A DNA stretch of 64,000 bases from IMG/VR virus record IMGVR_UViG_3300047444_000577, positions 34,441 through 98,440 of that record; one strand, 5' to 3'. The notes below the pieces were generated by a model, which was not told the origin of the DNA, ran no database searches, and worked only from the letters and a program-made list of their open reading frames with translations. Below, one piece after another: positions 35,213 to 43,173 of this stretch (its first letter is position 1; the number at the start of each line of letters is the position of its first letter). This DNA comes from a virus. Made by a program: the position numbers and the translations under genes.

Positions 35213-35245
35213 GACAGCCCCGCCCCGGTTAGGGACGAGGCTGTC
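35213..35245 (-). terminator. Hairpin between the 35276 and 34714 genes
   Basis: GACAGCCCCgCCCC pairs with GGGacGAGGCTGTC over a 5-nt loop, in the short spacer after the minus-strand gene at 35276. Confidence 0.65.
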
Positions 35246-35275
35246 GGCTCCAGGCGGTCAGTCCTGGAGGGTGTG

Positions 35276-35707
35276 TCACGCGGCCGGGGGGACCTGCGGG
35301 ACGGTGGAGACGAGCGCCGGGGCGGCCGGGTCACCGAGGATGGCCGTGGTGGCCGCCGCATTGGTCGTACCGGCAGTGACGTCGGTTGCGTTGGCCGCGA
35401 GGGCGACCTTGTCAGCGGGCTCTGGGCCACCGGGGTGGGTGGCGGCCTCCTCGGCGGAGACGACGATCAGGCCGGAGTTGTGCGACTCCGGGTGGAAACC
35501 GGCGTCGGCCTGGACCTGCGGGTTCGGCAACTGGCCGATGACGAAGACCTGGCCGGGGACGGACGACTGGACCTTGAAGGCGGCGGAGGACTGGACGGAC
35601 CAGCCGAGGTTCGGGTCGTCCCAGTCGGAGGGGCGCTTCGGGAGGGTCGGAGTGGAGTAGACGGTGGGCTCGGCAGCGGGCTGCACGGAGTCGTTCTTTG
35701 CTGGCAC
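35276..35707 (-). CDS. Ala/Pro-rich hypothetical protein
   Basis: 143 aa. The first half carries a compact mixed region (DDPNLGWSVQSSAAFKVQSS; GQVFVIGQLPNPQV) and the second half is Ala/Thr/Pro-rich low complexity. It has no signal peptide. It is followed directly by a terminator hairpin. Confidence 0.6.
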   Translation of the reverse strand: MPAKNDSVQPAAEPTVYSTPTLPKRPSDWDDPNLGWSVQSSAAFKVQSSVPGQVFVIGQLPNPQVQADAGFHPESHNSGLIVVSAEEAATHPGGPEPADKVALAANATDVTAGTTNAAATTAILGDPAAPALVSTVPQVPPAA

Positions 35708-35728
35708 TGTGATTCTCTTTCCTCGGTG

Positions 35729-35860
35729 TTAGCCGTTTTGCTGGACGGTCCAGCCGGGCTCTTTCACCAGCCCCTGCTCGTCCTCACTGTCATTGTGAGG
35801 GCAATCGGGGCCGTGATATACATGCTCGCCGTCGATGAAGACGCAGCGGGAGACGTACAC
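35729..35860 (-). CDS. Tiny Cys/His-rich protein (43 aa)
   Basis: 43 aa with a GTG start at 35860 and a good AGGAG five bases upstream. Cys/His residues (SRCVFIDGEH; YHGPDCPHNDS) suggest a metal-binding knuckle. It lies 21 nt upstream of the 35276 gene. Too small for a family call. Confidence 0.5.
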   Translation of the reverse strand: MYVSRCVFIDGEHVYHGPDCPHNDSEDEQGLVKEPGWTVQQNG

Positions 35861-35867
35861 GGTGCTC

Positions 35868-36059
35868 CTAAAGGGAACTTCCGGTTGCGGAATTCGAGCC
35901 TAGTGGCAATCCCGCCCCACTTTCCCATGGGCCGCAGTCGCCGAATTGGTCTCCGGACAGCATGCTCTGTCGCGGCGGGGCCCCGTTGAGGGTGTAGGCG
36001 TATCCACCCGCGTATGCGTCCCCGGTGGCAGGGATGGGTTCGGGCTTAGGTGTGGGCAT
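35868..36059 (-). CDS. Small Pro/Gly-rich hypothetical protein
   Basis: 63 aa; the ATG at 36059 overlaps the end of the 36046 gene by 14 nt. Composition is Pro/Gly/Ser-rich with no hydrophobic segment. Supported mainly by overlap spacing. Confidence 0.45.
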   Translation of the reverse strand: MPTPKPEPIPATGDAYAGGYAYTLNGAPPRQSMLSGDQFGDCGPWESGAGLPLGSNSATGSSL

Positions 36060-36252
36060 GTGTCTTCTCCCGGGCCGCCGCGAAGCCGGTGCGCAGTTTG
36101 GCGAGGCGTGCGTTGTGGAGGCTGAGGCTGGCCATGTGGTCGACGGCGGACTCGACGAGGTTGCCTACCTCTGCGATCCAGCGGTCGAGCAGGTCCTCAG
36201 CCTCGGCGATGTCGTCGGGGACGGTTGCGCGGGTCTTCGACAGGAGTGGCAT
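36046..36252 (-). CDS. Small helical hypothetical protein
   Basis: 68 aa of mostly charged helix (AEAEDLLDRWIAEVGNLV; HNARLAKLRTGFAAAREK). Start and stop overlap its neighbours, with ATGA-type coupling at 36252 to the membrane protein gene. Confidence 0.55.
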   Translation of the reverse strand: MPLLSKTRATVPDDIAEAEDLLDRWIAEVGNLVESAVDHMASLSLHNARLAKLRTGFAAAREKTHAHT

Positions 36253-36599
36253 CAGGTGCTCCTCCGTCGGCGCGGGGTGGGAGGAGTGGTGCCGTGCTGG
36301 AAGTAGTCGAGCACGTCTTCGAGGACGTCGGTGACGGTGGCCTGAGAGGTGATGCTGTCTCGGGTGGTCTGGATGAGGTCGCGGGCCGCGATGACCATCT
36401 GTTCGGCGAGGGGCACCACTCGCTCGGTCAGGGTCCGCAGGCGCTTGTTCTCCTCGACCTCGCGGCGGTAGGCCTTGCCGGAGACGACGACTTCTGTGAC
36501 GAACACGGCGAATATGAACGCAGCGATCGGCCCCAGGACGAGCGGGTTATCTATGGACAGCCCGCCCGACCCTGGGGCCGATGCGATGAGGTTGTGCAT
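36252..36599 (-). CDS. Single-pass membrane protein with cytoplasmic coiled coil (holin-like)
   Basis: 115 aa. One hydrophobic segment at about residues 20-42 (LVLGPIAAFIFAVFVTEVVVSG) is followed by a charged helix (KAYRREVEENKRLRTLTERV) and a basic tail ending RRRRST. This layout is shared by several holin or holin-like proteins. It is far from the secreted hydrolase at 48.3 kb, so a lysis role is uncertain. Confidence 0.55.
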   Translation of the reverse strand: MHNLIASAPGSGGLSIDNPLVLGPIAAFIFAVFVTEVVVSGKAYRREVEENKRLRTLTERVVPLAEQMVIAARDLIQTTRDSITSQATVTDVLEDVLDYFQHGTTPPTPRRRRST

Positions 36600-36664
36600 C
36601 GGGGTACCGCCCGTCGCTGAAATGTGGTTTCAGCTAAATGATACCGGGGATACGGTAACCGCTT

Positions 36665-36883
36665 TTAGATATGAAGACCGGATTTCTTGAGCTGATTCCT
36701 GACCTTGATCCAGCCCGGCCCGCAGCCGGTGAGCCCGCTGATGATGGCGGTCACACCGTCCGGAGACTTCCACTTGACGTGATTCCCTCCGGTGATCGTC
36801 ACCTCCCACCCCGCCTTCCTGGCCTGCTTGGCCGCCTTCTCCAACTCCTTGTCTGCGCCGAGCCTTGATCCTTTTACGCCCAC
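36665..36883 (-). CDS. HicA-like (YcfA) small RNA-binding fold protein
   Basis: 72 aa from a GTG at 36883 preceded by GGGAG. The pattern KAAKQARKAGWEVTITGGNH then VKWKSPDG..AIISG matches the HicA double-stranded-RNA-binding-like fold, including the Gly-x-His of the mRNA interferase active site (GGNH). No HicB partner is encoded beside it, so it may be an orphan toxin or a repurposed RNA-binding protein. A longer start at 36922 is possible. Confidence 0.7.
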   Translation of the reverse strand: MGVKGSRLGADKELEKAAKQARKAGWEVTITGGNHVKWKSPDGVTAIISGLTGCGPGWIKVRNQLKKSGLHI

Positions 36884-37204
36884 TGGCAGCTCCCATCTCG
36901 TAGCAACTCCTGCTGAAATCAAAGGTATTGGTCTTGAGTGTCCGTTGACAACCGATTCCGAGGATCAGCTTGCGTGATGCAGGTCACATTGACCTCTCAG
37001 CCCTTGACATACCCCTGTGCCACCTTGTCGAAATAGCGTTCGACCGACCTGTTTGACCTGCAGAAACAGCGTAACTCCGCACACGGGTGAACGTCGGGAC
37101 TACGGAACGGCGTCACTCAGAGTCCCCGGGGTAGGCGTAGGAATTCCTCCGCACCGACCGGTGCTGGAGTTAATTGAAGGATGAACCACTGCAGGAAGGA
37201 ACCT
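36884..37204. other. Intergenic region with candidate promoters
   Basis: No convincing gene. It contains a TTGACA box at about 36945 over an ACCGATTCCGAGG element like the phage operator half-site, and a second TTGACA at about 37005. A GGTCAcatTGACC inverted repeat and a GACCTG direct repeat are also present. It separates the minus-strand HicA-like gene from a plus-strand gene, so divergent regulation is likely. Confidence 0.45.
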
Positions 37205-37369
37205 ATGGAGTACGGCTCCACAATCACGCTCCGCACGTACCAAGTCAGCGCCGACGGCCAGGTCAGCGAGGCGACGGCAGCGCGCACCGTTCCGGGTAGC
37301 GCCGAGAACGCGAGGGACGTAAACATCCACCGCTGGCCTGCATGTGCATGCCCCAGGCATCGCCGGTAG
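37205..37369 (+). CDS. Small hypothetical protein
   Basis: 54 aa from ATG 37205 with AGGAAGGA upstream. The first half looks like beta strands (MEYGSTITLRTYQVSADGQV) and the end is Cys/His/Arg-rich. A strong hairpin follows its stop. No family is recognised. Confidence 0.55.
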   Translation: MEYGSTITLRTYQVSADGQVSEATAARTVPGSAENARDVNIHRWPACACPRHRR

Positions 37370-37382
37370 GTACCCACGCCAA

Positions 37383-37421
37383 AGAGCCCCCTACGGACGG
37401 GCTGCGTGCGTAGGGGGCTCT
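37383..37421. terminator. Bidirectional terminator
   Basis: AGAGCCCCCTACG pairs with CGTAGGGGGCTCT. It lies between the plus-strand 37205 gene and the 3' end of the minus-strand regulator gene. Confidence 0.8.
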
Positions 37422-37462
37422 AGCGGTGCTACTGCTCGCCGAAGGCGAACGCAGGGTCAAAT

Positions 37463-38665
37463 CTAGGCAGCGAGTCCTGTCCTCCTCGCCATAGCCATAA
37501 GCTCCGGCCTGCTCCGCTGGTGCAGGAGGAACAGCACACGCAGGACCTCCCGCGCCATCGGATGCACCTCGGTCATCTGAGGCGCGACATTGAACGCCCG
37601 CTGCAGCGATTCCTCCGCCCCGACGTTGTCCTGGAGCGCCAGACGCGCCCGCGCGGTGTCGATGTACAGGTGTGCGACCCGGGACGGCCGAAGGCCTGCC
37701 GGGGGGTTGTCGAGGAGGGGGGTCGCCATGTCGTTGGCCTTGTCCGGCTTGTCCAGCTCCACCTTCGACGCAAGGTCGTGAAGGATCGTGTTGGCGGTGC
37801 CGAACGTGAGGTTGTGCCGGAGCTGGTCCGCATCCTGCGGCAGAGCCTCCGCCAAGGCGTAGGCCTTGTCTGAGTGCGCCTGGGCGGTCACCCTGTCCCG
37901 GTGCCGTGAGGCCAGGACGACGCCACGCAGGTGAAGGGATCCGAGGCTGACAAGGCGGTCGGGGTTGTCCCGGGTTCCCGAGGTCTCCAGCTTCACGATC
38001 CCCCGGTCGACGACCGCAAGGCCTGATGCATAGTCTCCGGCGCTCTGGAAGACACCTGCCTCCGTCCAGGCCACTCCCGCTTCCGCGTTCGGGCTGTACG
38101 TCTGCTGCGCCGCCCAGGACTGCCGCGAGACGATCATCTCCGCGAGGTCGGGCTGCCCCAGCCGGTGGGCGACTGAGTAGGCGCAGCCGTAGGCGTCGGA
38201 CAGGGCCTCCCAGGCGACGCTGTCACCATCGGATGCCAGTGCCGTCGCCGTCGCCTGCTCCAGCAGCTTCGGGATGATGCGGAGCATTTCCATGTACTTC
38301 GTCCCCGCGCGCAGCTCGGCGAGATCGGCGAGGTTGGTGCGCAGCTCCTGCAGGTCCGGGACGTCTTCCTGGGGCAGTCGGTACCGGCGGATTGCTGCGC
38401 GGAGATCGTTGAGGAGTTCACCTTGTTCGACTGGCCCTATGAAGGGTTGTCCGTAGATGCGCTGGGTGCTGACCTTCAGCGCTCTTGCGAGGGCCGCGAA
38501 GATCGCGGGGGTTCCGGGGCGCTCGCCGGTCTCGATCTTGCGGAGGTAGTGCTCGGAGACTCCGGCGAGGCGTGCCAGTTCCCGGCGTGAGTGGTTGCGT
38601 GCCTTCCTCAGCAGCATGACGTTTTCGCCAGGGGCCGGGGAGCTGGCCTGAATAGTGCTGTCCAT
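37463..38665 (-). CDS. XRE-family regulator with TPR-like C-terminal domain
   Basis: 400 aa. Residues about 15-70 (MLLRKARNHSRRELARLAGV ... YLRKIETGERPGTP) are a classic XRE helix-turn-helix. The remaining 330 residues are helical repeats of TPR type. This is the large regulator type found by the dozen in Streptomyces chromosomes, usually next to a DUF397 gene, and that is the case here (39783). It is transcribed away from the plus-strand genes, so it may control the shared 38666-38809 region. Confidence 0.85.
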   Translation of the reverse strand: MDSTIQASSPAPGENVMLLRKARNHSRRELARLAGVSEHYLRKIETGERPGTPAIFAALARALKVSTQRIYGQPFIGPVEQGELLNDLRAAIRRYRLPQEDVPDLQELRTNLADLAELRAGTKYMEMLRIIPKLLEQATATALASDGDSVAWEALSDAYGCAYSVAHRLGQPDLAEMIVSRQSWAAQQTYSPNAEAGVAWTEAGVFQSAGDYASGLAVVDRGIVKLETSGTRDNPDRLVSLGSLHLRGVVLASRHRDRVTAQAHSDKAYALAEALPQDADQLRHNLTFGTANTILHDLASKVELDKPDKANDMATPLLDNPPAGLRPSRVAHLYIDTARARLALQDNVGAEESLQRAFNVAPQMTEVHPMAREVLRVLFLLHQRSRPELMAMARRTGLAA

Positions 38666-38809
38666 GTGCTCAGCCTTCCACGTCCGGGCTTCGAGGACGT
38701 TAACTCGTCAATGCCCTAGGGCCATTGTGTCACTTTTGGGTCAACTGATCTTGGTCTCAGGGAGTTGACTTGTAATCAGGAAGAGCACGATCGAATAGGG
38801 AGGCGATGG
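38666..38809. promoter_or_regulatory. Divergent promoter region of the XRE module
   Basis: The spacer carries GGGTCAACTGATC and GAGTTGACTTGT, giving a TTGACT -35-like box on the plus strand and a TTGACC-like box on the minus strand. It is the only spacer between the regulator and the small plus-strand genes and is the likely operator site. Confidence 0.45.
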
Positions 38810-39121
38810 ATGACAGTGCCAGGAGAAGCTGGCCTCCACCTTAGGCCTGATCAGGCGTTACCGCAGCAGCAAAAGGCCGAGGACATCGCACTCCGATCTG
38901 CGATGCGCTTCCAGGACGCACTCGCACTGATCGGCGTGGACATCGTCTCCGTGACGCCCCTGGTTTCCCGCCGTGGGTCCTCTGGCGTGCGACTGGGAGT
39001 ATGCGAGGCCTCCGATGTGGACAAGGTCTCCGAGGCCGTCGAACAGGTGGCCTCCGAGCGGGCCAAGGCCGCGCTGCTCGCAAAGACCATCATGGAGTTC
39101 GCGGAAGGGGGTGCGAGATGA
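38810..39121 (+). CDS. Small hypothetical protein of the XRE-DUF397 module
   Basis: 103 aa; GGGAGG lies upstream of ATG 38810. The middle (FQDALALIGVDIVSVTPLVSR ... VRLGVCEASDVDKVSEAVE) is alpha/beta and the end is helical. Small unknown proteins of this kind accompany XRE-DUF397 pairs in Streptomyces. It overlaps the next gene in ATGA. Confidence 0.6.
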   Translation: MTVPGEAGLHLRPDQALPQQQKAEDIALRSAMRFQDALALIGVDIVSVTPLVSRRGSSGVRLGVCEASDVDKVSEAVEQVASERAKAALLAKTIMEFAEGGAR

Positions 39122-39315
39122 CCGCGAGAGCCAGGAAGCAGTCCAGACCGGTTCCGGCACCACCCCCCGTGGGCGCGCGGGTACGTCTCAAGCAGACGGA
39201 TAGCGAAGGTCATGTGACGGCCCACTTGTTCGGCGAGATCTACGTTCGCCCGATCGGGGGCGGGGTGGAGTGGTCGGCACCGCCGGAGGACGTGGAACGG
39301 ATCCCCGATGCCTAG
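39118..39315 (+). CDS. Small hypothetical protein
   Basis: 65 aa starting in the ATGA overlap. Beta-strand pattern (GARVRLKQTDSEGHVTAHLF; EIYVRPIGGGVEWSAPPEDV) suggests a small SH3-like or DUF-type barrel. It is followed by an equally small protein with a similar ending. Confidence 0.55.
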   Translation: MTARARKQSRPVPAPPPVGARVRLKQTDSEGHVTAHLFGEIYVRPIGGGVEWSAPPEDVERIPDA

Positions 39316-39511
39316 CCGCCTCGACATGCTGTTTGAGGATGCGTACCAGGGCGGTTGCCCGTGGAAGGTCAACGACGTGCTGAGGGACTTGCGCAGCGGT
39401 CGTGTCGGCATCGTCCTGGACGTCAATTACATCTATCTGATGATGCGACCGTCCGAGGGTGCGGGCATGCACTGGACCGGAGCGCCCGGCGACTTCGAGA
39501 GGGTGGCTTAG
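39308..39511 (+). CDS. Small hypothetical protein
   Basis: 67 aa, overlapping the previous gene by 8 nt. It contains CPWKVNDVLRDLRSGRVGIV and ends GAGMHWTGAPGDFERV, echoing the GGVEWSAPPEDVER ending of the previous gene; the two may be diverged relatives. Confidence 0.55.
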   Translation: MPSRLDMLFEDAYQGGCPWKVNDVLRDLRSGRVGIVLDVNYIYLMMRPSEGAGMHWTGAPGDFERVA

Positions 39512-39512
39512 C

Positions 39513-39737
39513 GTGATCGTCGAACATCGGCTCCCCCGCGCGCGGTCACGGGCAGCATTCTTCCTCGGTGCCCGCCAGGCCCGCCTGGAGCTGGCACAAG
39601 GACTGCACCCGATGCCTTCGGGACTACCCCACCCGATTCTCCTCGGAGTGAGTACGGAGCCCTCCGGTGCTCTCGTATACCCGTTCCCGCAGCGGTACCG
39701 GCCCACAGACTCCCACCCTTTTCGGGATGGGGCGTAA
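39513..39737 (+). CDS. Small hypothetical protein
   Basis: 74 aa from a GTG immediately after the previous stop (tagcgtg). Arg/Ala-rich N-terminus and a Pro/Ser-rich end. No family is recognised. Its support is gene spacing and codon phase only. Confidence 0.45.
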   Translation: MIVEHRLPRARSRAAFFLGARQARLELAQGLHPMPSGLPHPILLGVSTEPSGALVYPFPQRYRPTDSHPFRDGA

Positions 39738-39782
39738 GACTTCACGCCGCAGCGGTGTGGAGAGTCCAACGTTGGAGGACAG

Positions 39783-40013
39783 ATGTCCGAGATCGAGAAC
39801 CTGTACGACCGGCCCATCGCGGGCCCGTTCCAGGCCTTGTGCGGCGGCGGGACGAACGACGGGTCCATGGAGGACTGCCTGGACGTGGCCCCGCTGCAGG
39901 GCGGCGGCTACGCCCTCAAGGACACCAAGCTCGGGGACGCCAGCCCGGTCCTGCGCTTCACCAAGGCCGAGCTGATCGCGGCGGCGCAGAAGCTCGCCGA
40001 CATGCCCGCCTGA
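39783..40013 (+). CDS. DUF397 family protein
   Basis: 76 aa with a TTGGAGGAC ribosome-binding site. The core CGGGTNDGSMEDCLDVAPL then YALKDTKLGDASPVLRFTKAE follows the DUF397 pattern (S/G-rich, CVEVA, RDSK, GPVLRFTPAEW). In Streptomyces these small acidic proteins pair with XRE/TPR regulators (WhiJ-like sets), as here with the 37463 gene. The role is likely as a partner or antitoxin-like controller of the regulator. A hairpin follows. Confidence 0.75.
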   Translation: MSEIENLYDRPIAGPFQALCGGGTNDGSMEDCLDVAPLQGGGYALKDTKLGDASPVLRFTKAELIAAAQKLADMPA

Positions 40014-40035
40014 TCTGATCCACCGCAAGTAGCGC

Positions 40036-40066
40036 GGGGTGCCCTCACCACTAATGAGGGCACCCC
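40036..40066 (+). terminator. Terminator after the DUF397 gene
   Basis: Perfect stem GGGGTGCCCTCA / TGAGGGCACCCC with a 7-nt loop, 23 nt past the DUF397 stop. Confidence 0.8.
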
Positions 40067-40104
40067 GCCCCTTGAGGTTACCCGCCGACCCCCGGAGCGT
40101 TCCT

Positions 40105-40995
40105 GTGTCCCTGGCCGTACTGCTAGATGACCCTGACGAGACTCTGCGCGCCTGGCCCAGCAAGCCGACGCTGTACCACCGACACCCGAAGTCCTTCCGT
40201 CCGCTGCTCACGCGGGAGGAGGTGGACGACCTGATTGACAACGACTGCCTGGCCATGCGGAACGTCGCGCTTCTCGCGGAGGGCAAGCCCGTCGACCCGC
40301 GCCGGTATGCAGACGGCGACATGCCCCGGCGGGGCGCGCTGCGGCAGCACCTCGACGAAGGTGGGACTATCTCCCTGCGAGGGCTGGAACGGTTGAAGCC
40401 CTCACTGGCCATCCTGCACCGCGAGGTAGCGCTGGAGACGGGATACCGGACCCACGTGAACGCGTACTACACACCCGCCGGACAGCAGGGGCTGCGGTAC
40501 CACTTCGACCCGTACGTGACGCTGATCCTTCAAATTGCCGGGCAGAAGGCGTGGCCGACACACCGACCGTTCGTCGAGAACCCCGTGCGCGAGTACGACA
40601 GTTACCACCTGATCGGGTTCACCGAGGCGCAGTTACACTTCCTCGCGAACACGCCACCGGCCGAGACGTACACCCTGGAGCCGGGCGATGTGTTCTGGCT
40701 TCCGCGCGGGTACGTCCATGCCCCCTACGCAGTCGGGGATGAGCCCTCTCTGCACATCACCCTCGCACTGAAGGAGAGGACGTGGCAGTGGGTGGCCGCG
40801 CAGCTCGCCGAGGACGTGGTGGCGGAGGCCCTGCGAGACCCTGCTATGCGCGAGGCCATCGCTCCGGCCGTGCTTCTCGGAGATCCCCGAGAGGTCATCC
40901 GCGACGCACGGGACTACCTCGTCGGTGCGCTGCGTGCCCGTGACCCCGAGGAAGCTGCCAAGCGTCTGCGTAGGGTCGCCCTCGAATCGACCTGA
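40105..40995 (+). CDS. JmjC/cupin-8-type 2-oxoglutarate, iron(II) oxygenase
   Basis: 296 aa from a GTG at 40105 with GGAG eight bases upstream. The iron site is visible: H133-x-D135 in LRYHFDPYVTL and the distal H205 in LPRGYVHAPY, spaced as in JmjC/cupin-8 hydroxylases. The N-terminal region (WPSKPTLYHRHPKSFRPLLT) and a long helical C-terminus also fit bacterial ribosomal-oxygenase-like proteins. Substrate is unknown. It lies right after the XRE-DUF397 block and looks like a host-derived cargo gene. Confidence 0.8.
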   Translation: MSLAVLLDDPDETLRAWPSKPTLYHRHPKSFRPLLTREEVDDLIDNDCLAMRNVALLAEGKPVDPRRYADGDMPRRGALRQHLDEGGTISLRGLERLKPSLAILHREVALETGYRTHVNAYYTPAGQQGLRYHFDPYVTLILQIAGQKAWPTHRPFVENPVREYDSYHLIGFTEAQLHFLANTPPAETYTLEPGDVFWLPRGYVHAPYAVGDEPSLHITLALKERTWQWVAAQLAEDVVAEALRDPAMREAIAPAVLLGDPREVIRDARDYLVGALRARDPEEAAKRLRRVALEST

Positions 40996-41049
40996 CGACA
41001 CGGCTCGACTCGCTCACACCACCCGCTCTGAACTGGGAAGCTATCCGCT

Positions 41050-41529
41050 ATGCCGCCGCAGCAACACGCCGATGACATCGACTGGGACGCCTACATGCAG
41101 GGGCCTCCGGCCTCCGGCGTCCACTGGCACGGCTTCCTCTGGAAGGGGGAGGCCGCAAGGATCTTCAGCTTCAAGCACCAGGCGGAGCGCACAGCGGGTA
41201 CGCCGGACTTCGCGGGGTCGAATACGCCCCCGGAGATGACAACGCATCATCTGCTGAAGCCGCATCTCGTCAAGGCTACGTTCACGAATCCGACCGAGGC
41301 AGCCGCTTGGATGCGTCAGCAGTGGGAGGCGGACCCTCCGCTGGAGACGTACAAGAATCCCGACAGTTGCCAGAAGTTCAGCCGACGCATGGCCGAGCTG
41401 GGCAAGGACGTGGTCTGGTCGTGGGACTGGCCGAGGCTGGGTGACAACACAACCGTCCGCGTCTACATGATCACATGTCCGAGTGAGTCGGATCCGGGCA
41501 TCCGCTGTCCGGCTCCACCGAGGCGCTGA
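41050..41529 (+). CDS. Hypothetical protein
   Basis: 159 aa. N-terminal DWDAYMQGPPASGVHWHGFL and later LLKPHLVKATFTNPTEAAAW and MRQQWEADPPLETY. Mixed alpha/beta, soluble, no catalytic motif recognised. It follows the oxygenase and ends before a strong hairpin. Confidence 0.6.
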   Translation: MPPQQHADDIDWDAYMQGPPASGVHWHGFLWKGEAARIFSFKHQAERTAGTPDFAGSNTPPEMTTHHLLKPHLVKATFTNPTEAAAWMRQQWEADPPLETYKNPDSCQKFSRRMAELGKDVVWSWDWPRLGDNTTVRVYMITCPSESDPGIRCPAPPRR

Positions 41530-41543
41530 GCGGACCGCTCAGC

Positions 41544-41594
41544 AGGAAGCCCCCGACTGTCCGCCATGGAGGACTTGGCAGTCGGGGGCTTCCT
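41544..41594. terminator. Bidirectional terminator
   Basis: AGGAAGCCCCCGACTG pairs with CAGTCGGGGGCTTCCT across a longer loop. It stands between the convergent 41050 (plus) and 41601 (minus) genes. Confidence 0.8.
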
Positions 41595-41600
41595 CATTGT

Positions 41601-41924
41601 CTACTCGAATTCGATGTCGTACAGCGCTGCGCCGTCCTCGGGACCGTCCTCGCGGTCATCCGCATAGAACCTGTCGAGAACGCCGTGGGCTGCGGACAGA
41701 TCCTTGACTGCTTCGGACGGCGTGAACTCGGTTTGCACTGAGATGCCGTGCTCGTCTGGGTTCGGGTCGATGCTGTGAGTGATGTCGGTGACTCGGAAGG
41801 CGACTCCCTGGAAGTCCAGGGTCTCTCTGATGCGGGGCAGTGGCTGCTGGTTGAGCCGAAGAAAAAAGGTTAGGTTTCGGCCGGGCTCGGCGGGGTTGGT
41901 AACGAAGACGAACACGGGGTTCAC
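41601..41924 (-). CDS. Hypothetical protein paired with the 41921 gene
   Basis: 107 aa from a GTG in a GTGA overlap with the upstream gene. Beta-rich N-terminus (VNPVFVFVTNPAEPGRNLTF) and acidic C-terminus (DDREDGPEDGAALYDIEFE). Its strict coupling suggests that it works with the 370-aa partner. Confidence 0.6.
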   Translation of the reverse strand: MNPVFVFVTNPAEPGRNLTFFLRLNQQPLPRIRETLDFQGVAFRVTDITHSIDPNPDEHGISVQTEFTPSEAVKDLSAAHGVLDRFYADDREDGPEDGAALYDIEFE

Positions 41925-43033
41925 TTGCGCATGTCCCTTCGGCGGAGTGGGTCGTGGCGCTGGGGGTTGACGGGGACGATCTGGGTGACGGGGTTCTGGC
42001 CGGGCTCCAGCATTTCGCGCTTGGTCCAGTAGGGCTCGACCCATTTGGTGGTGGACTGCTGGCGGCCGGGACCGTAGTGGACGGTCTTGAAATGCCCGGC
42101 CCGGTGCTGCGGACCGTATTCGGCACCGCTGGGGAGGGAGGGGCCGTCCTTCCCCACCAGGGCTCGCTGGCGGTTCTCGTGAAGGGCTGTGCCGACGAAC
42201 CAGCCGACCCTGATCCAGAAGGGGTCGCGGGGCTTGCGGTTCTTGCCGGTCTTCTTCCGGTAGGTGTTGTGGTGCGAGGCTTCGAAGTTCTCCACGTCGC
42301 GGTTGTCGCAGCACAGGTACGTCATGACCGAGAAGATCGGCGCGAGGAGCGGTCCCAGGATTTTCCTGCTCACCGCGAGATCTTGGGCCTCGTCGGGAAC
42401 GCCCTGCCACTCCTCGATGAACTCGATGGCCTCGGCGACGGTGAACTTGCTCCGGCCGGTGGGCAGCGGGAGCAGCATTCTGTTGGGGCCGATCTCCAGC
42501 TCGCCGGTTTCCTCGTTGACGACGTCGTAGAAGACGAGGACGCCGAGGCCTTCGCGCTGCGGGTCGTTGGTGTCGCACAGTGCGGTGCCGACCCAGCCGA
42601 AGACGAACCAGCCGCGTACCCATCCCTGGGTCTTGGACAGTGGGCTCGATACGGGCCAGGGGTCGGGTAGTACGACCATCGGGTTGATGTGGGGAAGCTG
42701 GTCGAAGAGGCTGCCGGGGATGGAGTCCTGCTTGCTGCGGTACAGCGCGGCGGCGAGTTCCTCGTTTATGTCGTAGGCGATGCGTCCGTTGCGCTTCCAC
42801 ATGTCGCAGACCGCGATCTCGCCCATCAGGTCGCCCACCTGCGACAGGGTCTGGCGGTCGAAGCGCACGTGGTCGTCGTAGCTCCACCGGATGGGGATGC
42901 CCCGGCCGAGTGAGTCGATCATGCGGGCGAGCCGGGGATCCCCTGCGAGTTCCTGCCCTGCGTTGGTGAGCGCTTGGACGTGGGCCTCGGCGAGTTTGTG
43001 GGCTCGCTGGCCGCTGCGGATTCTGTCGGGCAT
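41921..43033 (-). CDS. Large hypothetical protein, likely Streptomyces-type cargo
   Basis: 370 aa from ATG 43033 with a strong AAGGAGG. It has an alpha-helical N-terminal 120 residues, an amphipathic middle (WFVFGWVGTALCDTN; LGVLVFYDVVNEETGELE) and a basic end (NTYRKKTGKNRKPRD). No membrane segment or nucleotide-binding motif is seen. It forms a two-gene operon with its own promoter. I do not recognise it. Confidence 0.6.
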   Translation of the reverse strand: MPDRIRSGQRAHKLAEAHVQALTNAGQELAGDPRLARMIDSLGRGIPIRWSYDDHVRFDRQTLSQVGDLMGEIAVCDMWKRNGRIAYDINEELAAALYRSKQDSIPGSLFDQLPHINPMVVLPDPWPVSSPLSKTQGWVRGWFVFGWVGTALCDTNDPQREGLGVLVFYDVVNEETGELEIGPNRMLLPLPTGRSKFTVAEAIEFIEEWQGVPDEAQDLAVSRKILGPLLAPIFSVMTYLCCDNRDVENFEASHHNTYRKKTGKNRKPRDPFWIRVGWFVGTALHENRQRALVGKDGPSLPSGAEYGPQHRAGHFKTVHYGPGRQQSTTKWVEPYWTKREMLEPGQNPVTQIVPVNPQRHDPLRRRDMRK

Positions 43034-43059
43034 CGCCCCTCCTTCTGGTGAGGAGCATA

Positions 43060-43089
43060 ACGGTAGCCACCCCCACACCTTTTCGTCAA
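43060..43089 (-). promoter_or_regulatory. Promoter of the 43033/41924 operon
   Basis: On the minus strand TTGACG (43089-43084) and TACCGT (43065-43060) are spaced by 18 nt, followed by the AAGGAGG site and ATG 43033. Confidence 0.55.
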
Positions 43090-43132
43090 GTTATTCCGCG
43101 TAATTGCTTGACGACTGATAGCTGAAAACCGA

Positions 43133-43167
43133 GAGCCCCGGCCGTCCAGTGAGGACAGCCGGGGCTC
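43133..43167 (-). terminator. Terminator of the 43.2-46.8 kb operon
   Basis: GAGCCCCGGC..GTCC pairs with GGAC..GCCGGGGCTC, lying just after the tiny membrane gene at 43174. Confidence 0.78.
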
Positions 43168-43173
43168 AGAGGG

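Noticed and set aside
36665-36883. Complete HicAB toxin-antitoxin pair
   Set aside because: Only a HicA-like protein is present; no HicB-type partner lies on either side.
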